Shown: piece by piece, positions 22,722 to 36,500 of the stretch
Layout of the letters: every line of letters begins with the position of its first letter
Numbering within the stretch: the first letter of the stretch is position 1
NCBI GenBank assembly: GCA_947302125.1
Contig: CAMYUL010000005.1
Span: 1 to 52,711 of the forward strand
Reading direction: 5' to 3'
Origin: an uncultured Candidatus Saccharibacteria bacterium
Lineage (GTDB): Bacteria > Patescibacteriota > Saccharimonadia > Saccharimonadales > Saccharimonadaceae
DNA length: 52,711 nucleotides
Translations under genes and position numbers: made by a program
The notes under the pieces: generated by a model
Databases searched by the model: none
The model's input: only the letters and a program-made list of their open reading frames with translations
What the model was told of the DNA's origin: nothing

Positions 22722-22795
22722 GGCGCTTTGGCGGAGTGGTTACGCAGAGGTCTGCAAAACCTCGTACACCGGTTCAATTCCGGTAGGCGCCTCCA
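22722..22795 (+). tRNA. tRNA-Cys(GCA)
   Basis: Acceptor GGCGCTT pairs with AGGCGCC with one G-U pair. The anticodon loop CTGCAAA gives GCA, the T loop TTCAATT is regular, discriminator U is the Cys identity base, and CCA is encoded. It is one base from the following tRNA-Leu. Confidence 0.95.
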
Positions 22796-22796
22796 T

Positions 22797-22881
22797 GGCC
22801 GAGTGGCGGAATTGGTATACGCGTTCGACTTAAAATCGAATGGAGTAATCCATACGGGTTCAAGTCCCGTCTCGGCTACCA
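22797..22881 (+). tRNA. tRNA-Leu(UAA)
   Basis: A class II tRNA with a long variable arm (TGGAGTAATCCA). The anticodon loop CTTAAAA gives UAA, the T arm ACGGG with CCCGT has loop TTCAAGT, and discriminator A with encoded CCA follow. The first acceptor pair is G-U. Confidence 0.93.
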
Positions 22882-22890
22882 CCTTGAGAT

Positions 22891-23814
22891 CTATTCAGTT
22901 TCGGCTTCAGGCCGATTTTTTATTTCTACTACGCTAACTTCTGCCGCCTTGATCGCGTTCATTTTTTGTAGTACCCTCGGCGCGTTAAACGAAGCCCCAG
23001 TCATACCAGTGTTAATTAGCATTAGGGAGCCATCTCCGACGGCTCGCATACCCCTGGCTAAGGAGTTGAAAGGCGTGCCATGTGGCGAGATAAAGCCGAA
23101 ATTCACGCCAGCCTGGTCAAAAATATCGTCAATCCCGCGCGGCACAATCCCACCATGCGTGTGTCCAAATGATAAGATATCAAATCCAGCCAAATCCTCG
23201 GCAACCTTCTCATTGATCATCGGAGCATGGGACGCAAACCAGTTGACCTTGTCCGTCCCAAGATCGGAGAAGTCGAATTTAGAAAGCTTCTTTTCGAACT
23301 CGTAGGTATTGTCGAAATGCGAGAATAGGCCATCTTTGCGATAGGCTAGAGTGCATTTCTCGTCTTGAAATGCCCCAAACACCCGAATTGCGGGCAACTC
23401 AAAGAACTCGTCAAAAAGCAACGTAACGTTACACTTCTCACAGATCTTTTTCATTCTAGGAATTGCGAAGCCAGCCAGTGACTTAGCTATGCGCGTCGGG
23501 GTAATATAATCGTGCGTCCCAAGTACCATCACTGTTGGGGCGGCCTTCGAACACAATGTTAACTCCTTAAACAATTTCTTTACGGAGGTCTCTCGTTTGA
23601 GCTCTAGCGGACTATCGACGATGTCGCCTTGAAGAATGATGAGATCCGGTTTTGCCACCTCTATAGCCTGTTCTAAGAATTCGAACTGTTTCTGGGACAC
23701 AATTGGGCTAATATGCCAGTCGCCCGTCACCATTACAGTAACAGGGGTGATTTTGCGCTCAACAAATACCTCGTGTTTGCGAACTTTCAAAATAGTTGGT
23801 TCTTCAAAAATCAT
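22891..23814 (-). CDS. Calcineurin-like metallophosphoesterase
   Basis: The 307-residue enzyme has the metallophosphoesterase motifs in order: GDWHIS, GDIVDS, GTHDY in place of the usual GNHD, SHAPM and GHTHGG. It therefore binds two metals. The substrate is unknown, and it resembles the YkuE/phosphodiesterase group. The frame extends 23 codons upstream, but ATG 23814 lies 7 nt after a -10 box and is preferred. The last codons contain the hairpin that terminates the convergent tRNA pair. Confidence 0.87.
   Translation of the reverse strand: MIFEEPTILKVRKHEVFVERKITPVTVMVTGDWHISPIVSQKQFEFLEQAIEVAKPDLIILQGDIVDSPLELKRETSVKKLFKELTLCSKAAPTVMVLGTHDYITPTRIAKSLAGFAIPRMKKICEKCNVTLLFDEFFELPAIRVFGAFQDEKCTLAYRKDGLFSHFDNTYEFEKKLSKFDFSDLGTDKVNWFASHAPMINEKVAEDLAGFDILSFGHTHGGIVPRGIDDIFDQAGVNFGFISPHGTPFNSLARGMRAVGDGSLMLINTGMTGASFNAPRVLQKMNAIKAAEVSVVEIKNRPEAETE
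22901..22921 (+). terminator. Terminator of the tRNA-Cys/Leu pair inside a convergent gene
   Basis: TCGGC-TTCAG-GCCGA followed by T6 lies 20 nt after tRNA-Leu. It overlaps the C-terminal codons of the phosphoesterase gene on the other strand. Confidence 0.75.
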
Positions 23815-23821
23815 TACCACA

Positions 23822-23827
23822 ATTATA
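23822..23827 (-). promoter_or_regulatory. -10 promoter for the phosphoesterase, leaderless geometry
   Basis: On the minus strand TATAAT ends 7 nt before the ATG at 23814. It is divergent from the lemA promoter 10 bp away. Confidence 0.6.
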
Positions 23828-23837
23828 ACATTTTTGG

Positions 23838-23843
23838 TATAAT
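23838..23843 (+). promoter_or_regulatory. Promoter of lemA-htpX (with leader)
   Basis: TATAAT lies 27 nt before the lemA ATG. The leader carries AGGAGA just upstream of the start. Confidence 0.55.
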
Positions 23844-23870
23844 AGTTATATAAACTAAAAGGAGAAATCA

Positions 23871-24431
23871 ATGATTTTTGCAATTATCGGTGGATGTATC
23901 ATATTGATCCTCATCGTCTTTATCTGGGGCACATACAATGGTCTCGTCAAATTAAACGAGCGCGTCAATGAAGCCTGGTCCGACATTACCGTCCAGCTCA
24001 AGCGCCGCTCCGACCTTATTCCGAATTTAGTAGAGACTGTTAAGGGCTATACTAAGCACGAAGGTGAAGCTATCAAGCAGGTTTCTGAAGCCCGCGCCAA
24101 GATGATGGGTGCTCGTTCCGTCAAGGCTACCGCTGAGGCTGATCAGAGCTTCATGGGTGCACTTTCCCGCATCATGGCCGTCTCTGAGAGTTATCCAGAA
24201 CTCAAGGCTGACAAGAACTTCCAGAAGCTTCAGGAAGAGCTTTCTGACACAGAAGACAAGATTCAAGCTTCTCGCCGTTTCTACAATGCCGGTGCTAAGG
24301 AGCTCAATACTAAGATTAAAATGTTCCCAGTTAACCTCTTCAAGGGTTTTGGCTTCAAGACTCGCGACTACTACGATGTCGCTGAGGACGAGAAGGCCAA
24401 GGTTCAGAACGCCCCAGAGGTAAAGTTCTAA
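23871..24431 (+). CDS. lemA: LemA family protein
   Basis: The 186-residue protein has one N-terminal membrane helix (about 2-20) followed by the LemA helical domain: YNGLVKLNERVNEAWSDI, LKRRSDLIPNLVETVKGY and a C-terminal FPVNLFKGFGF. LemA proteins have no settled biochemical role, and they often sit next to HtpX or other membrane proteases as here. AGGAG upstream supports the start. htpX follows after 3 nt. Confidence 0.95.
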   Translation: MIFAIIGGCIILILIVFIWGTYNGLVKLNERVNEAWSDITVQLKRRSDLIPNLVETVKGYTKHEGEAIKQVSEARAKMMGARSVKATAEADQSFMGALSRIMAVSESYPELKADKNFQKLQEELSDTEDKIQASRRFYNAGAKELNTKIKMFPVNLFKGFGFKTRDYYDVAEDEKAKVQNAPEVKF

Positions 24432-24434
24432 AGC

Positions 24435-25287
24435 ATGTACAAGCAAATTGCCGCCAATAAGAGAAGAACGATTTTGCTCATGATCTTTTTCGTGATCTTA
24501 ATCAGTGCTATTGGCGGCATTTTTGCATATGTTTACAATAATCTTTGGTTAGAAATCGGCATCTTTGTGATTGCCCTAGGGTACGCCGTATTGCAATATT
24601 TTGCGGCTGGGCCTATTGCCGTCTTGATGACTGGTGCGCACGAGATCGAGAAGAAAGACAACCCAAAACTCTACAACGCCGTAGAAAATCTCTCGATCAC
24701 CACTGGCTTGCCAATGCCAAAGGTTTATATCATTGACGATCCTGCCCCAAACGCTTTTGCTACCGGTAGAGACCCGAAGCATGCTATCGTGGCTGCTACT
24801 ACCGGCCTGCTCGACATTATGGAAAAGAATGAGCTTGAGGCTGTTATGGCTCACGAAATGTCTCACGTTAAGAATTACGACATTCGCGTTTCCATGATTA
24901 CTTTTGGCTTAGTTTGTCTAGTTGGCCTTATTTCCGACATTGGCCTTAGGCTGATGTATTTTACAGACGATGACGACGACAGAAGTCCGGTCGGTCTTAT
25001 TATCATGATTATTACTGCAATTTTTGCGCCACTTGCTGCGGCTATTGCTCAGATGGCAGTCTCTCGTGAACGGGAGTATCTTGCTGACGCCTCTGCGGTC
25101 AATATTACTCGCAATCCTGATGGCATGATTAATGCCTTGAAGAAGCTAGAAGAGCATCAGCGCCCAATGCGTCGTCAGAATGCTGCCGCCGAAGCACTAT
25201 ATATCAATAGTTCGCTTAAGAAGGGTACTATTTCCAATCTATTTAGCACCCACCCTGCTATCGAAAAACGTATCGAGAGGATCGAAG

Positions 25288-25307
<20 letters not shown>
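24435..25307 (+). CDS. htpX: HtpX-like M48 zinc metalloprotease
   Basis: A 290-residue integral membrane protease for membrane-protein quality control. The zinc motif HEMSH is at residues 140-144, with the third ligand in REREYLADASA. It has two N-terminal membrane segments and two more flanking the acidic TDDDDD loop. The partner LemA gene is directly upstream, and the downstream membrane-protein gene overlaps its end by 20 nt, so the three genes form one operon. Confidence 0.95.
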
Positions 25308-29586
<4,279 letters not shown>

Positions 29587-29592
29587 GGTTTC

Positions 29593-29598
29593 ATTATA
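29593..29598 (-). promoter_or_regulatory. -10 promoter for eno, leaderless geometry
   Basis: On the minus strand TATAAT ends 6 nt before the eno ATG. Confidence 0.6.
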
Positions 29599-29659
29599 AC
29601 AAAAACCATAAGCATTTTCAAATAGAAAGCAGCAAATTGTAAAAAGATAGAATATATTA

Positions 29660-29665
29660 TATAAT
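29660..29665 (+). promoter_or_regulatory. -10 promoter for uvrC, leaderless geometry
   Basis: TATAAT within an A/T-rich stretch ends 6 nt before the uvrC ATG. Confidence 0.5.
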
Positions 29666-29671
29666 ATAGAT

Positions 29672-30937
29672 ATGACTGATCAGCTCAAAGCCAAGCTAAA
29701 GACCTTACCTAGCGCTCCTGGAGTATATTTTCACAAGAATGCCGCCGGCGAGATTATTTATGTTGGTAAAGCAGCTGTTCTTAAGAATCGCGTCCGTCAA
29801 TATTTCCAGAATACTGAGAAAGGCCCAAAAACCGAAGCCCTGGTTAAAGAAATTCATGATACGGATTGGATCGTAGTTGACACGGAGATGGATGCACTTT
29901 TCCTAGAAAGTGAAATGATTAAGCGCTATATGCCAAAGTGGAATATCTTGCTTCGTGATGATAAGACGGTCTCTTATGTTCGCATCGATATGAAATCCGA
30001 GGTTCCGACCGTCACGATGACTAGGCAGCCGCTAGATGACAAAGCTACCTATATCGGTCCATTTTACGCTAAGAATACTGTCGCGACCGCCCTTAGAATC
30101 TTGCGTAAGGTTTTCCCGTATTATGATAAGCCATACACTGGTAAAAAGACTTTAAATACCGACCTTGGCCTCACTCCAGGTATCGAGGTCGATAGAGCTA
30201 CTCCAGAAGAATATAAGAAAACCCTCAAGAGTCTAATTCGCTATTTGGAGGGTGACAGGGAAAAACTCATCAAGGATATTGAGAAAGATATGAAAAGAGA
30301 GGCTACCCTTGGCCATTACGAGCGGGCCGCCGAGCTTAGGAATCAGTTCTTTGGGCTCAAGGGGCTTAAAAAGAAGATTGTCTTTTCCGACAAGGAGTTT
30401 TTGGACATTTCCAAGGACCGAGCGCTTGCTGAATTGCAGAAATTGCTAGACTTGAAGAATCCGCCACGTCGCATTGAAGGTTACGATATTTCTCATAATC
30501 AGGGCAAGGATGTGGTTGCGAGCATGGTGGTTTTTGTTAACGGAGCTTCTGATCGTTCGGAATATCGCAAGTTCAAGATGCATCATCAGAAGAATGATGA
30601 TTTCGCTAACATGCGGGAAGTTCTAGAACGCAGATTGAAGCATCGGGAATGGGATCTCCCGGACCTAATTATCTTAGATGGCGGCGAGCCACAGCTTCGT
30701 GCTGTCAGCGATCTCTTAAAAACTGTCAATATTCCGGTTATTGGCCGCGACAAATCTGGTGATCACTCCAAGAACGCTGAGGTTAAAATTGTGACAGCTA
30801 CACCCGATGGCTATCGTCTCATGCCGCTTAGTGAAGACTCTCATATCGCTAAGCTAATTGCCAGAATCGACGAAGAATCGCACCGTTTTGCGATCACCTA
30901 CCACCGTTTACTACAGAAGAAAAACATGCTAAAATAA
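29672..30937 (+). CDS. uvrC: UvrC-type excinuclease subunit without C-terminal HhH
   Basis: The nuclease subunit of nucleotide-excision repair. The 421-residue protein has the GIY-YIG nuclease ([19 protein letters not shown], about 15-95), a UVR motif (about 200-235, [12 protein letters not shown]) and the RNase H-like nuclease domain ([21 protein letters not shown], about 265-395). It ends at [10 protein letters not shown], where full-length proteins of about 600 residues continue into a helix-hairpin-helix pair. No frameshifted remainder follows, so the short form looks native. Confidence 0.93.
   Translation: MTDQLKAKLKTLPSAPGVYFHKNAAGEIIYVGKAAVLKNRVRQYFQNTEKGPKTEALVKEIHDTDWIVVDTEMDALFLESEMIKRYMPKWNILLRDDKTVSYVRIDMKSEVPTVTMTRQPLDDKATYIGPFYAKNTVATALRILRKVFPYYDKPYTGKKTLNTDLGLTPGIEVDRATPEEYKKTLKSLIRYLEGDREKLIKDIEKDMKREATLGHYERAAELRNQFFGLKGLKKKIVFSDKEFLDISKDRALAELQKLLDLKNPPRRIEGYDISHNQGKDVVASMVVFVNGASDRSEYRKFKMHHQKNDDFANMREVLERRLKHREWDLPDLIILDGGEPQLRAVSDLLKTVNIPVIGRDKSGDHSKNAEVKIVTATPDGYRLMPLSEDSHIAKLIARIDEESHRFAITYHRLLQKKNMLK
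30930..30935 (+). promoter_or_regulatory. Possible -10 promoter at the uvrC 3' end
   Basis: TAAAAT preceded by ATGC ends 9 nt before the ATG at 30945. No Shine-Dalgarno is visible for that gene. Confidence 0.4.
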
Positions 30938-30944
30938 AAAAGTT

Positions 30945-31313
30945 ATGATAAAACGTCAGTTAATCGCTTTTGTGCTGAGATGGATGCTTTCTTCAGTTGG
31001 TATGTGGATTTCCATCACCTTATTTGGCGTGATTATTGGCGAGTACAACGCCATGCTATTTGTTGTCGCTGGCCTAATCTTTTCCTTGGTTAATGCCTTG
31101 GTCCGCCCAGTAGCAACTACGATGACTCTGCCGCTCATTATCTTAACGCTGGGATTTTTTACTCTGGTTATCAACACAGCCATGGTGGCACTTACTATTG
31201 CCCTCCTGCCGAATGTTACGATGAACTTCTTTGGTGCAGTTCTCTCGTCGATGGTGATGAGCGTCGCAAATGGGGTTGTAAATTTCTGGGTTAAGCCTTA
31301 TAATGGAGAGTAG
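30945..31313 (+). CDS. Phage-holin-family four-helix membrane protein
   Basis: The 122-residue protein has four membrane segments and the pattern of the superfamily IV holin-like proteins (LIFSLVNALVRPV, LTLGFFTLVINTAM, VNFWVKPYN at the end). These are common chromosomal proteins and are not evidence of a prophage. No phage genes surround it. The role is unknown. secG starts 1 nt after the stop. Confidence 0.85.
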   Translation: MIKRQLIAFVLRWMLSSVGMWISITLFGVIIGEYNAMLFVVAGLIFSLVNALVRPVATTMTLPLIILTLGFFTLVINTAMVALTIALLPNVTMNFFGAVLSSMVMSVANGVVNFWVKPYNGE

Positions 31314-31314
31314 T

Positions 31315-31542
31315 ATGAATATTGGATCATTTTTACAAACTGTCATTCTGATTTCGGCAATTCTATCAATACTCTTAATCTTGCTGCAGCAGCGCGGCGC
31401 TTCTCTTGGTGCTGGCTTTGGCGCTTCTGGCGAGCTCTTTACTGCTCGTCGTGGTCTAGACAAGTCTTTATTTAATGCGACAGTGGTCTGCGTCACAGTA
31501 TTTATCTGTTCAATCGTTGGACTATTAATTATCCCTGCATAA
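31315..31542 (+). CDS. secG: Preprotein translocase subunit SecG
   Basis: The 75-residue protein has two membrane helices separated by the SecG loop (LQQRGASLGAGFGASGELF). It associates with SecYE in protein export. The ATG at 31315 with GGAGAG upstream is preferred over the ATG at 31303, which lies in the end of the previous gene. Confidence 0.93.
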   Translation: MNIGSFLQTVILISAILSILLILLQQRGASLGAGFGASGELFTARRGLDKSLFNATVVCVTVFICSIVGLLIIPA

Positions 31543-31547
31543 TATCT

Positions 31548-33281
31548 ATGGAACAAACTATTAAAAAAAGTGGGCAAAAATTAGCAAAGCGACTTTCTCG
31601 TTTTTCTAGGAAAGCTGGTGCTGAGGGTAAGGAGCATATTCGTGAAAACGTTGTTGACCGCTTTTCCCATATTCGCAAAATTCGCCTTCTAATTCTCGAG
31701 TGGTCACTTCTAATGATTGCAATCATCATGCTTACGATCACTCAGAGTGTGTTATATCGCGATTCTTACGCCGTCGATACTTTTACTAATGGCGGGACTT
31801 ATTCTGAAGCCACCCTCGGTCGCGTTAACTCACTAAACCCACTCTTTGCTAGTACTAATAGCGAGAAAGTGCTCAGTCGCTTAATGTTCTCCACGTTGTC
31901 GGCAGTTGACTATTCTGGCCATGTCGGCCTTGGCCTTGCCGCCTCGATCAAGAATGATGATTCTGGTAAGATCTGGACAGTCAAGCTACGCGACAATCTC
32001 AAATGGTCCGACGGTGAGCCGATTACTAATGAAGACGTATTATATACGGTTGGCGTTATTCAATCTCCAGCGGTAATCTCTTCATATACCACCAATCTCT
32101 CTGGTGTAACAGTTGAAGTTCAAGATGACGAGCTAGTGTTTACCCTCCCTGCTCCATATGCCGACTTCTCTTCGGCTCTAGAGTTTCCAATCTTGCCATC
32201 ACACATACTAAAAGACGTTGCTCCAAGTATGCTGCTTGAAGATACTTTCTCCACCAAACCCGTGACGTCTGGCGCGTTCTCTTATAACGCATCACAGTCT
32301 ATTGGTAACACTGGCGAGAAGGCTGTTTACCTTTCACCAAACGAGGATTATTACAATGGCAAGCCAATGCTAGATAGCTTTATTATTCATGCCTACCCTA
32401 CCACCGATGATATTATCGAGGCGATTAATTCCGGTGCAGTGACTGCTACTGCTGAGCTTTTGCCGGCCGATCGTGAGAAGGTCACCTCTTCTAGCGTCTA
32501 CGAGCGCCAGACCGCGCTCTCTTCCGGCGTATTCGCCTTCTTTAATACTACTAGCCCGATCTTTTCCAATAAGGCTCTCAGAAAAGCCATGCAACAGGGA
32601 ATCGACATGCGCTCTCTCCGTGCTCCGCTTTCTGGTGAGTCTCCGCTCGACTATCCACTACTTCCATCCCAGGTTGATATCAAGGAATTTCCAAGTTTGC
32701 CAGAATATGATCCAGATGCTGCCAAGGAGGCTATTAAGAAGGCTAACCTTCCAGCGGAATCGGTCGTTCGTATTGCCACGATGAACACTGGAGATTTTCC
32801 GGCCCTTGCTGAGAATTTGAAATTCCAATTAGAAAACTTAGGACTAAAAACCGAAGTAGAGGTTATGCCGCCTAGCCAAGACTTTATCATCTCAGTAATC
32901 CGTCCGAGAAATTATGACATTTTACTATATGAAATTGAACTCGGAGCCGATCCGGACCTCTTCGCCTATTATCATTCGTCTCAGGTAACAGAGAATGGTC
33001 TCAATTTATCTAACTACAATAATGCTATGGCTTCGGACTCTGTCCTTGCCGCTAGAAGCACCATTGATCCCGCTCGTCGCACCGCTAAGTATGAGACTTT
33101 CTTAAAGACTTGGGTAGATGATGCGCCAGCGCTCGGCATTTACCAGGTTAATATGACCTATTTCGTCAACAAGAACGTTCGTTCTTTCTCTGAAGACTCG
33201 CGCCTAGTCGTCCCTACGGATCGTTTCGCCAATGTCACTTATTGGGCTACAGAGAAGGCCATCAAGAATCGCACCCCATAA
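31548..33281 (+). CDS. Extracellular solute-binding protein, family 5 (peptide type)
   Basis: The 577-residue protein has a basic N terminus of about 45 residues, one membrane segment (about 48-65), then a family 5 binding domain. Landmarks are LNPLFASTNSEK, WTVKLRDNLKWSDGEPITNEDVLYT and AMQQGIDM. Such proteins deliver oligopeptides or similar solutes to ABC importers. No permease or ATPase genes for an importer adjoin it. It is anchored by an uncleaved helix rather than a lipobox. It lies 5 nt after secG and has no clear Shine-Dalgarno. Confidence 0.88.
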   Translation: MEQTIKKSGQKLAKRLSRFSRKAGAEGKEHIRENVVDRFSHIRKIRLLILEWSLLMIAIIMLTITQSVLYRDSYAVDTFTNGGTYSEATLGRVNSLNPLFASTNSEKVLSRLMFSTLSAVDYSGHVGLGLAASIKNDDSGKIWTVKLRDNLKWSDGEPITNEDVLYTVGVIQSPAVISSYTTNLSGVTVEVQDDELVFTLPAPYADFSSALEFPILPSHILKDVAPSMLLEDTFSTKPVTSGAFSYNASQSIGNTGEKAVYLSPNEDYYNGKPMLDSFIIHAYPTTDDIIEAINSGAVTATAELLPADREKVTSSSVYERQTALSSGVFAFFNTTSPIFSNKALRKAMQQGIDMRSLRAPLSGESPLDYPLLPSQVDIKEFPSLPEYDPDAAKEAIKKANLPAESVVRIATMNTGDFPALAENLKFQLENLGLKTEVEVMPPSQDFIISVIRPRNYDILLYEIELGADPDLFAYYHSSQVTENGLNLSNYNNAMASDSVLAARSTIDPARRTAKYETFLKTWVDDAPALGIYQVNMTYFVNKNVRSFSEDSRLVVPTDRFANVTYWATEKAIKNRTP

Positions 33282-33284
33282 TAC

Positions 33285-33313
33285 TTGATAATTTTTGGCG
33301 GTTGTGGTAAGAT
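33285..33313 (+). promoter_or_regulatory. -35/-10 promoter for tRNA-Leu(GAG)
   Basis: TTGATA, a 17-nt spacer and TAAGAT lie 27 nt before the mature tRNA. Confidence 0.5.
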
Positions 33314-33340
33314 AACTAAAGAACATTTACAGGTTTGTAT

Positions 33341-33430
33341 GCGCGCGTGGTGGAATTGGTAGACACGCTACCTTGAGGTGGTAGTGGCGATTTTTAAGCT
33401 GTGCTGGTTCAAGTCCAGTCGCGCGCACCA
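33341..33430 (+). tRNA. tRNA-Leu(GAG)
   Basis: A class II tRNA. Acceptor GCGCGCG pairs with CGCGCGC, the anticodon loop TTGAGGT gives GAG, a long variable arm follows, the T loop is TTCAAGT, and discriminator A with encoded CCA is present. Confidence 0.95.
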
Positions 33431-33463
33431 CTACTTGACAAGTCCTATAAATATGTTAGTATG

Positions 33464-33494
33464 AATAATACCCCTTACGAGGTATTATTTTTTT
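33464..33494 (+). terminator. Terminator after tRNA-Leu
   Basis: AATAATACC pairs with GGTATTATT around an 8-nt loop, followed by a T run. Confidence 0.85.
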
Positions 33495-33502
33495 GCCGAT
33501 CA

Positions 33503-33521
33503 ATATATATATATATATATT
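33503..33521. repeat. AT dinucleotide repeat
   Basis: About nine AT units run directly into the stop codon of the minus-strand surface protein gene. Confidence 0.8.
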
Positions 33522-36500
33522 ATGTCTGAGCTATACACCTTACGGCGAATGCTGTCCACTTATTCCAGGCGCGTACCGGCGTAACGTTGTTGCTCTGTAT
33601 ACCCATCCTATAGGTACTATTTGCGTCGCTAGCCGTGGATGACCAGAGACGGGTATAAGTTCCTCGTCCAGCATCATCATTGGTGTTGTGATCGCCAGAG
33701 TAGATGAAGTTGGCCGGGAACGTCATTAGGCCGCTAGAATTAGAGGTAGAACCACCATTTACTGCGGCGTTCATCGCTTTATATTCGCCGTTATTTCCTG
33801 CCGTTGGCAACCTCCAACCAGCCGGGCAGAGGTCGCCGCTAGCGTCACCAGAGGCCACGCTATAAGTACCATTACCGGCCGTAGCCGTATACCAGTTATA
33901 GAGTACGCCATAACTATACCAAGAACTAATGTTGTTGTTTGCATTCGGTGAGGCTGAAAGAGTTCGATCTAGGTTATTAGAGTCAAATACAATTTTGTCT
34001 ATACATTCGCTATTATTATCCTTACACATCTGGGTTGATGACATGGATTGCGGTGCTCCTCTGATGAAGTCTTGAGTAGGAGAGTTGGTATTAGCAGTAT
34101 TAATATTTGCAGTGGAAGGTATGAGGCGTAGGTTTTCTGTCATCCAGCAATGGTTGTCTTGAAGCTTAGTGACTGTATATGTATTACTGTCGCGCACATC
34201 GGTAAGTGCAGTGCTATCACCGACCAACATCGAGCTACATCCGTTCCAGTTCTGGAGATTGCCAGCAGAGGCGATCCATTTAGCATATAAGACGGTGCCG
34301 TTCTGGGATACGTCGCCTACTGTGAATGACTGGTTCGGGCCATAATCTGTACCAGTACCGTCTGCAGCCGTATTCCAGCCGGCAAACCCATAGCCATTGC
34401 GGGAGTAGTTAGGGCTATTTAATACGATTGTCGCGCCAGAGGAAACACTATGCTTGATACTTGAGCCAGCATCGGCTCCATTGCCTTGGTAACAGACCTG
34501 GCCAGCTTCACATTCGTCAGCTTTCCAAACAGCATATAATATATTATCCGGATTTGTAGTAGTGAAGGTGCTACCAGGAGCATAGTCTGCAGTTGTTGCC
34601 GTTGGGTCGGTGCTCCAGCCGAGGAAGGTATGGTCTAGCTTGGTGAGGATGGCCCCAGACACGGTAAATGTCCAAGAGTCCTCACCGGCCTTAGTCACTG
34701 GGTTAGGTGCGCCACTACCGCCATTAGCGTCATAAGTGAGGTGTCCGAATGTTCCCCACATAGCGTATAGGGTAAGTGTGCCGCCAGAGCCAATCTGCTC
34801 AGCTGCAGCCGCCTCGGCCACCAGGTCTTCATCTGCTACTGCAACGCCAGTGCCATTCGCCTTGGTGTTCCAGCCGTTAAAGCTTAGTCCATCTCCATGC
34901 GTGAATGCGTTTGCTGCTGCGGCAGTAGAATAGAGATCAACATTAGTCGTGTTAGGCATTGATCCGGTACCGCCATTAGCCTCATAATGGATGTTGCCAG
35001 TAACGGAAGGATTATTATTGTTTGCAATACACCTAATCGAGAAGCCGTCCCACTTGTTCCAAGTGTTGTTAATAAAGGTTACCGTATTAGAGGAATAACC
35101 GCCACGATAGGACTTTTCAATTGAATTTGCCGTAGCGGACCAGAAGCGTCCCTGGAAGCCGCGTCCAGTTGTAGTGCCGCCATTATAATCGCCAGAATAG
35201 GCGAAGTTAAGCGGATACTTTCTAAGTTTGCTGTCACTCCTAGTATTACCACTGTTAGCGGCTGAGTTCAGGGCCTGTAAGTCGCCACCATTATTGCCAG
35301 TTGGTAGTCTCCAGCCAGCCGGGCAGATGTCGCCGCTAGCAGACCCACTAGCCATGTCGTAAGTACCATTGCCAGCCGTGGCTGTATACCAGTTATATGC
35401 GCCACCATATGTATACCAGGACCCAGCAGAGGTATTAACGTCTGGTGTCGGGACAAGGCCGCGATTCATATTATTTAGATTGTAGGAAACTATATTTACA
35501 CAAGCTGCGGTGTCGTCAGTACACATAGTGTTAGTGGATGCCGATGATGGAGCCTGCTCCAAGAAGGCATTGGTTGGGGAATTAGTGTTAGCGGTAGAGA
35601 TTTTCGCCCTTGATGGATCGATACGCATATTTTCTACCATCCAGCATTTACCATCTGCTAGTTTCGCCACTGCATAGGAGTTATCATCGCGAAAATCTTT
35701 TAGCGCGATGACGTCGCCAATGCTCATACTACTACACCCGGTCCAGTTTTGCATGATGGTGGTAGAACGAATCCACTTGGCGTAAAGTATTAGTCCTAGA
35801 GAAGAGAGGTCGTCGGTCGTAATAGTCTCACCTGCACCATAATCCGTACCGGTACCATCCGCTCTCGTATTCCACCCGGCAAAGCCATAGCCAGGGCGAG
35901 AGAAGTTAGGCGGAGTAAGCATTACTGAACTGTTTGACGAGGCTGACTGATTAGGCATTGTGCCAGTACCATCATCACCATTACCCTTATAACAAATATG
36001 GTCAGGAGGACAAGCAGGAGCGTTATTAATTGTAGCTGTAATCATAAAGGTATTAGAATATGTGTCGGCGGTGATATCTAATGCCGGCTTAACTCCAAAT
36101 GTTAGCTTGTAAGTATAAGTACCATTAGCGCTCTCGCTAAAGAGCCTAATGTCGCCAATTAACGGATCCGGGACAGGGGAATAGTAGGCGCCATCATCAA
36201 TGCTGTAGCCATAGCCATACCCGGCCGAGCTGGCTGGCATCTTGTCTACACCGGATGGGAAAGTATATGTTGGAATAGAAGATGAGTTTCCGACCGTTGT
36301 TGTCGTGAGTGCAGAAGAAGGCCCAACCGTGGACATCGTCACCGTATAGCCAGCAGAGTTGGTTGTTGATACGGAGAAATCCTTATAGCCAGAGTCAAAC
36401 TGGCCCGGGGCAATATCTAATGAGATCGTAGCAGAGGAGAATGACATTGAAATGTCATCTTCCGCAAATACTGTTTTGACATCGAAAAACAATGCCATGA

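Noticed and set aside
25180-25287. Longer start for the membrane protein at 25288
   Set aside because: It would overlap htpX by over 120 nt in another frame. The later ATG has an RBS and a sensible basic N terminus.
30945-31313. Prophage remnant suggested by a holin-like protein
   Set aside because: The family is widespread in bacterial chromosomes, it sits next to secG, and no other phage gene is present.
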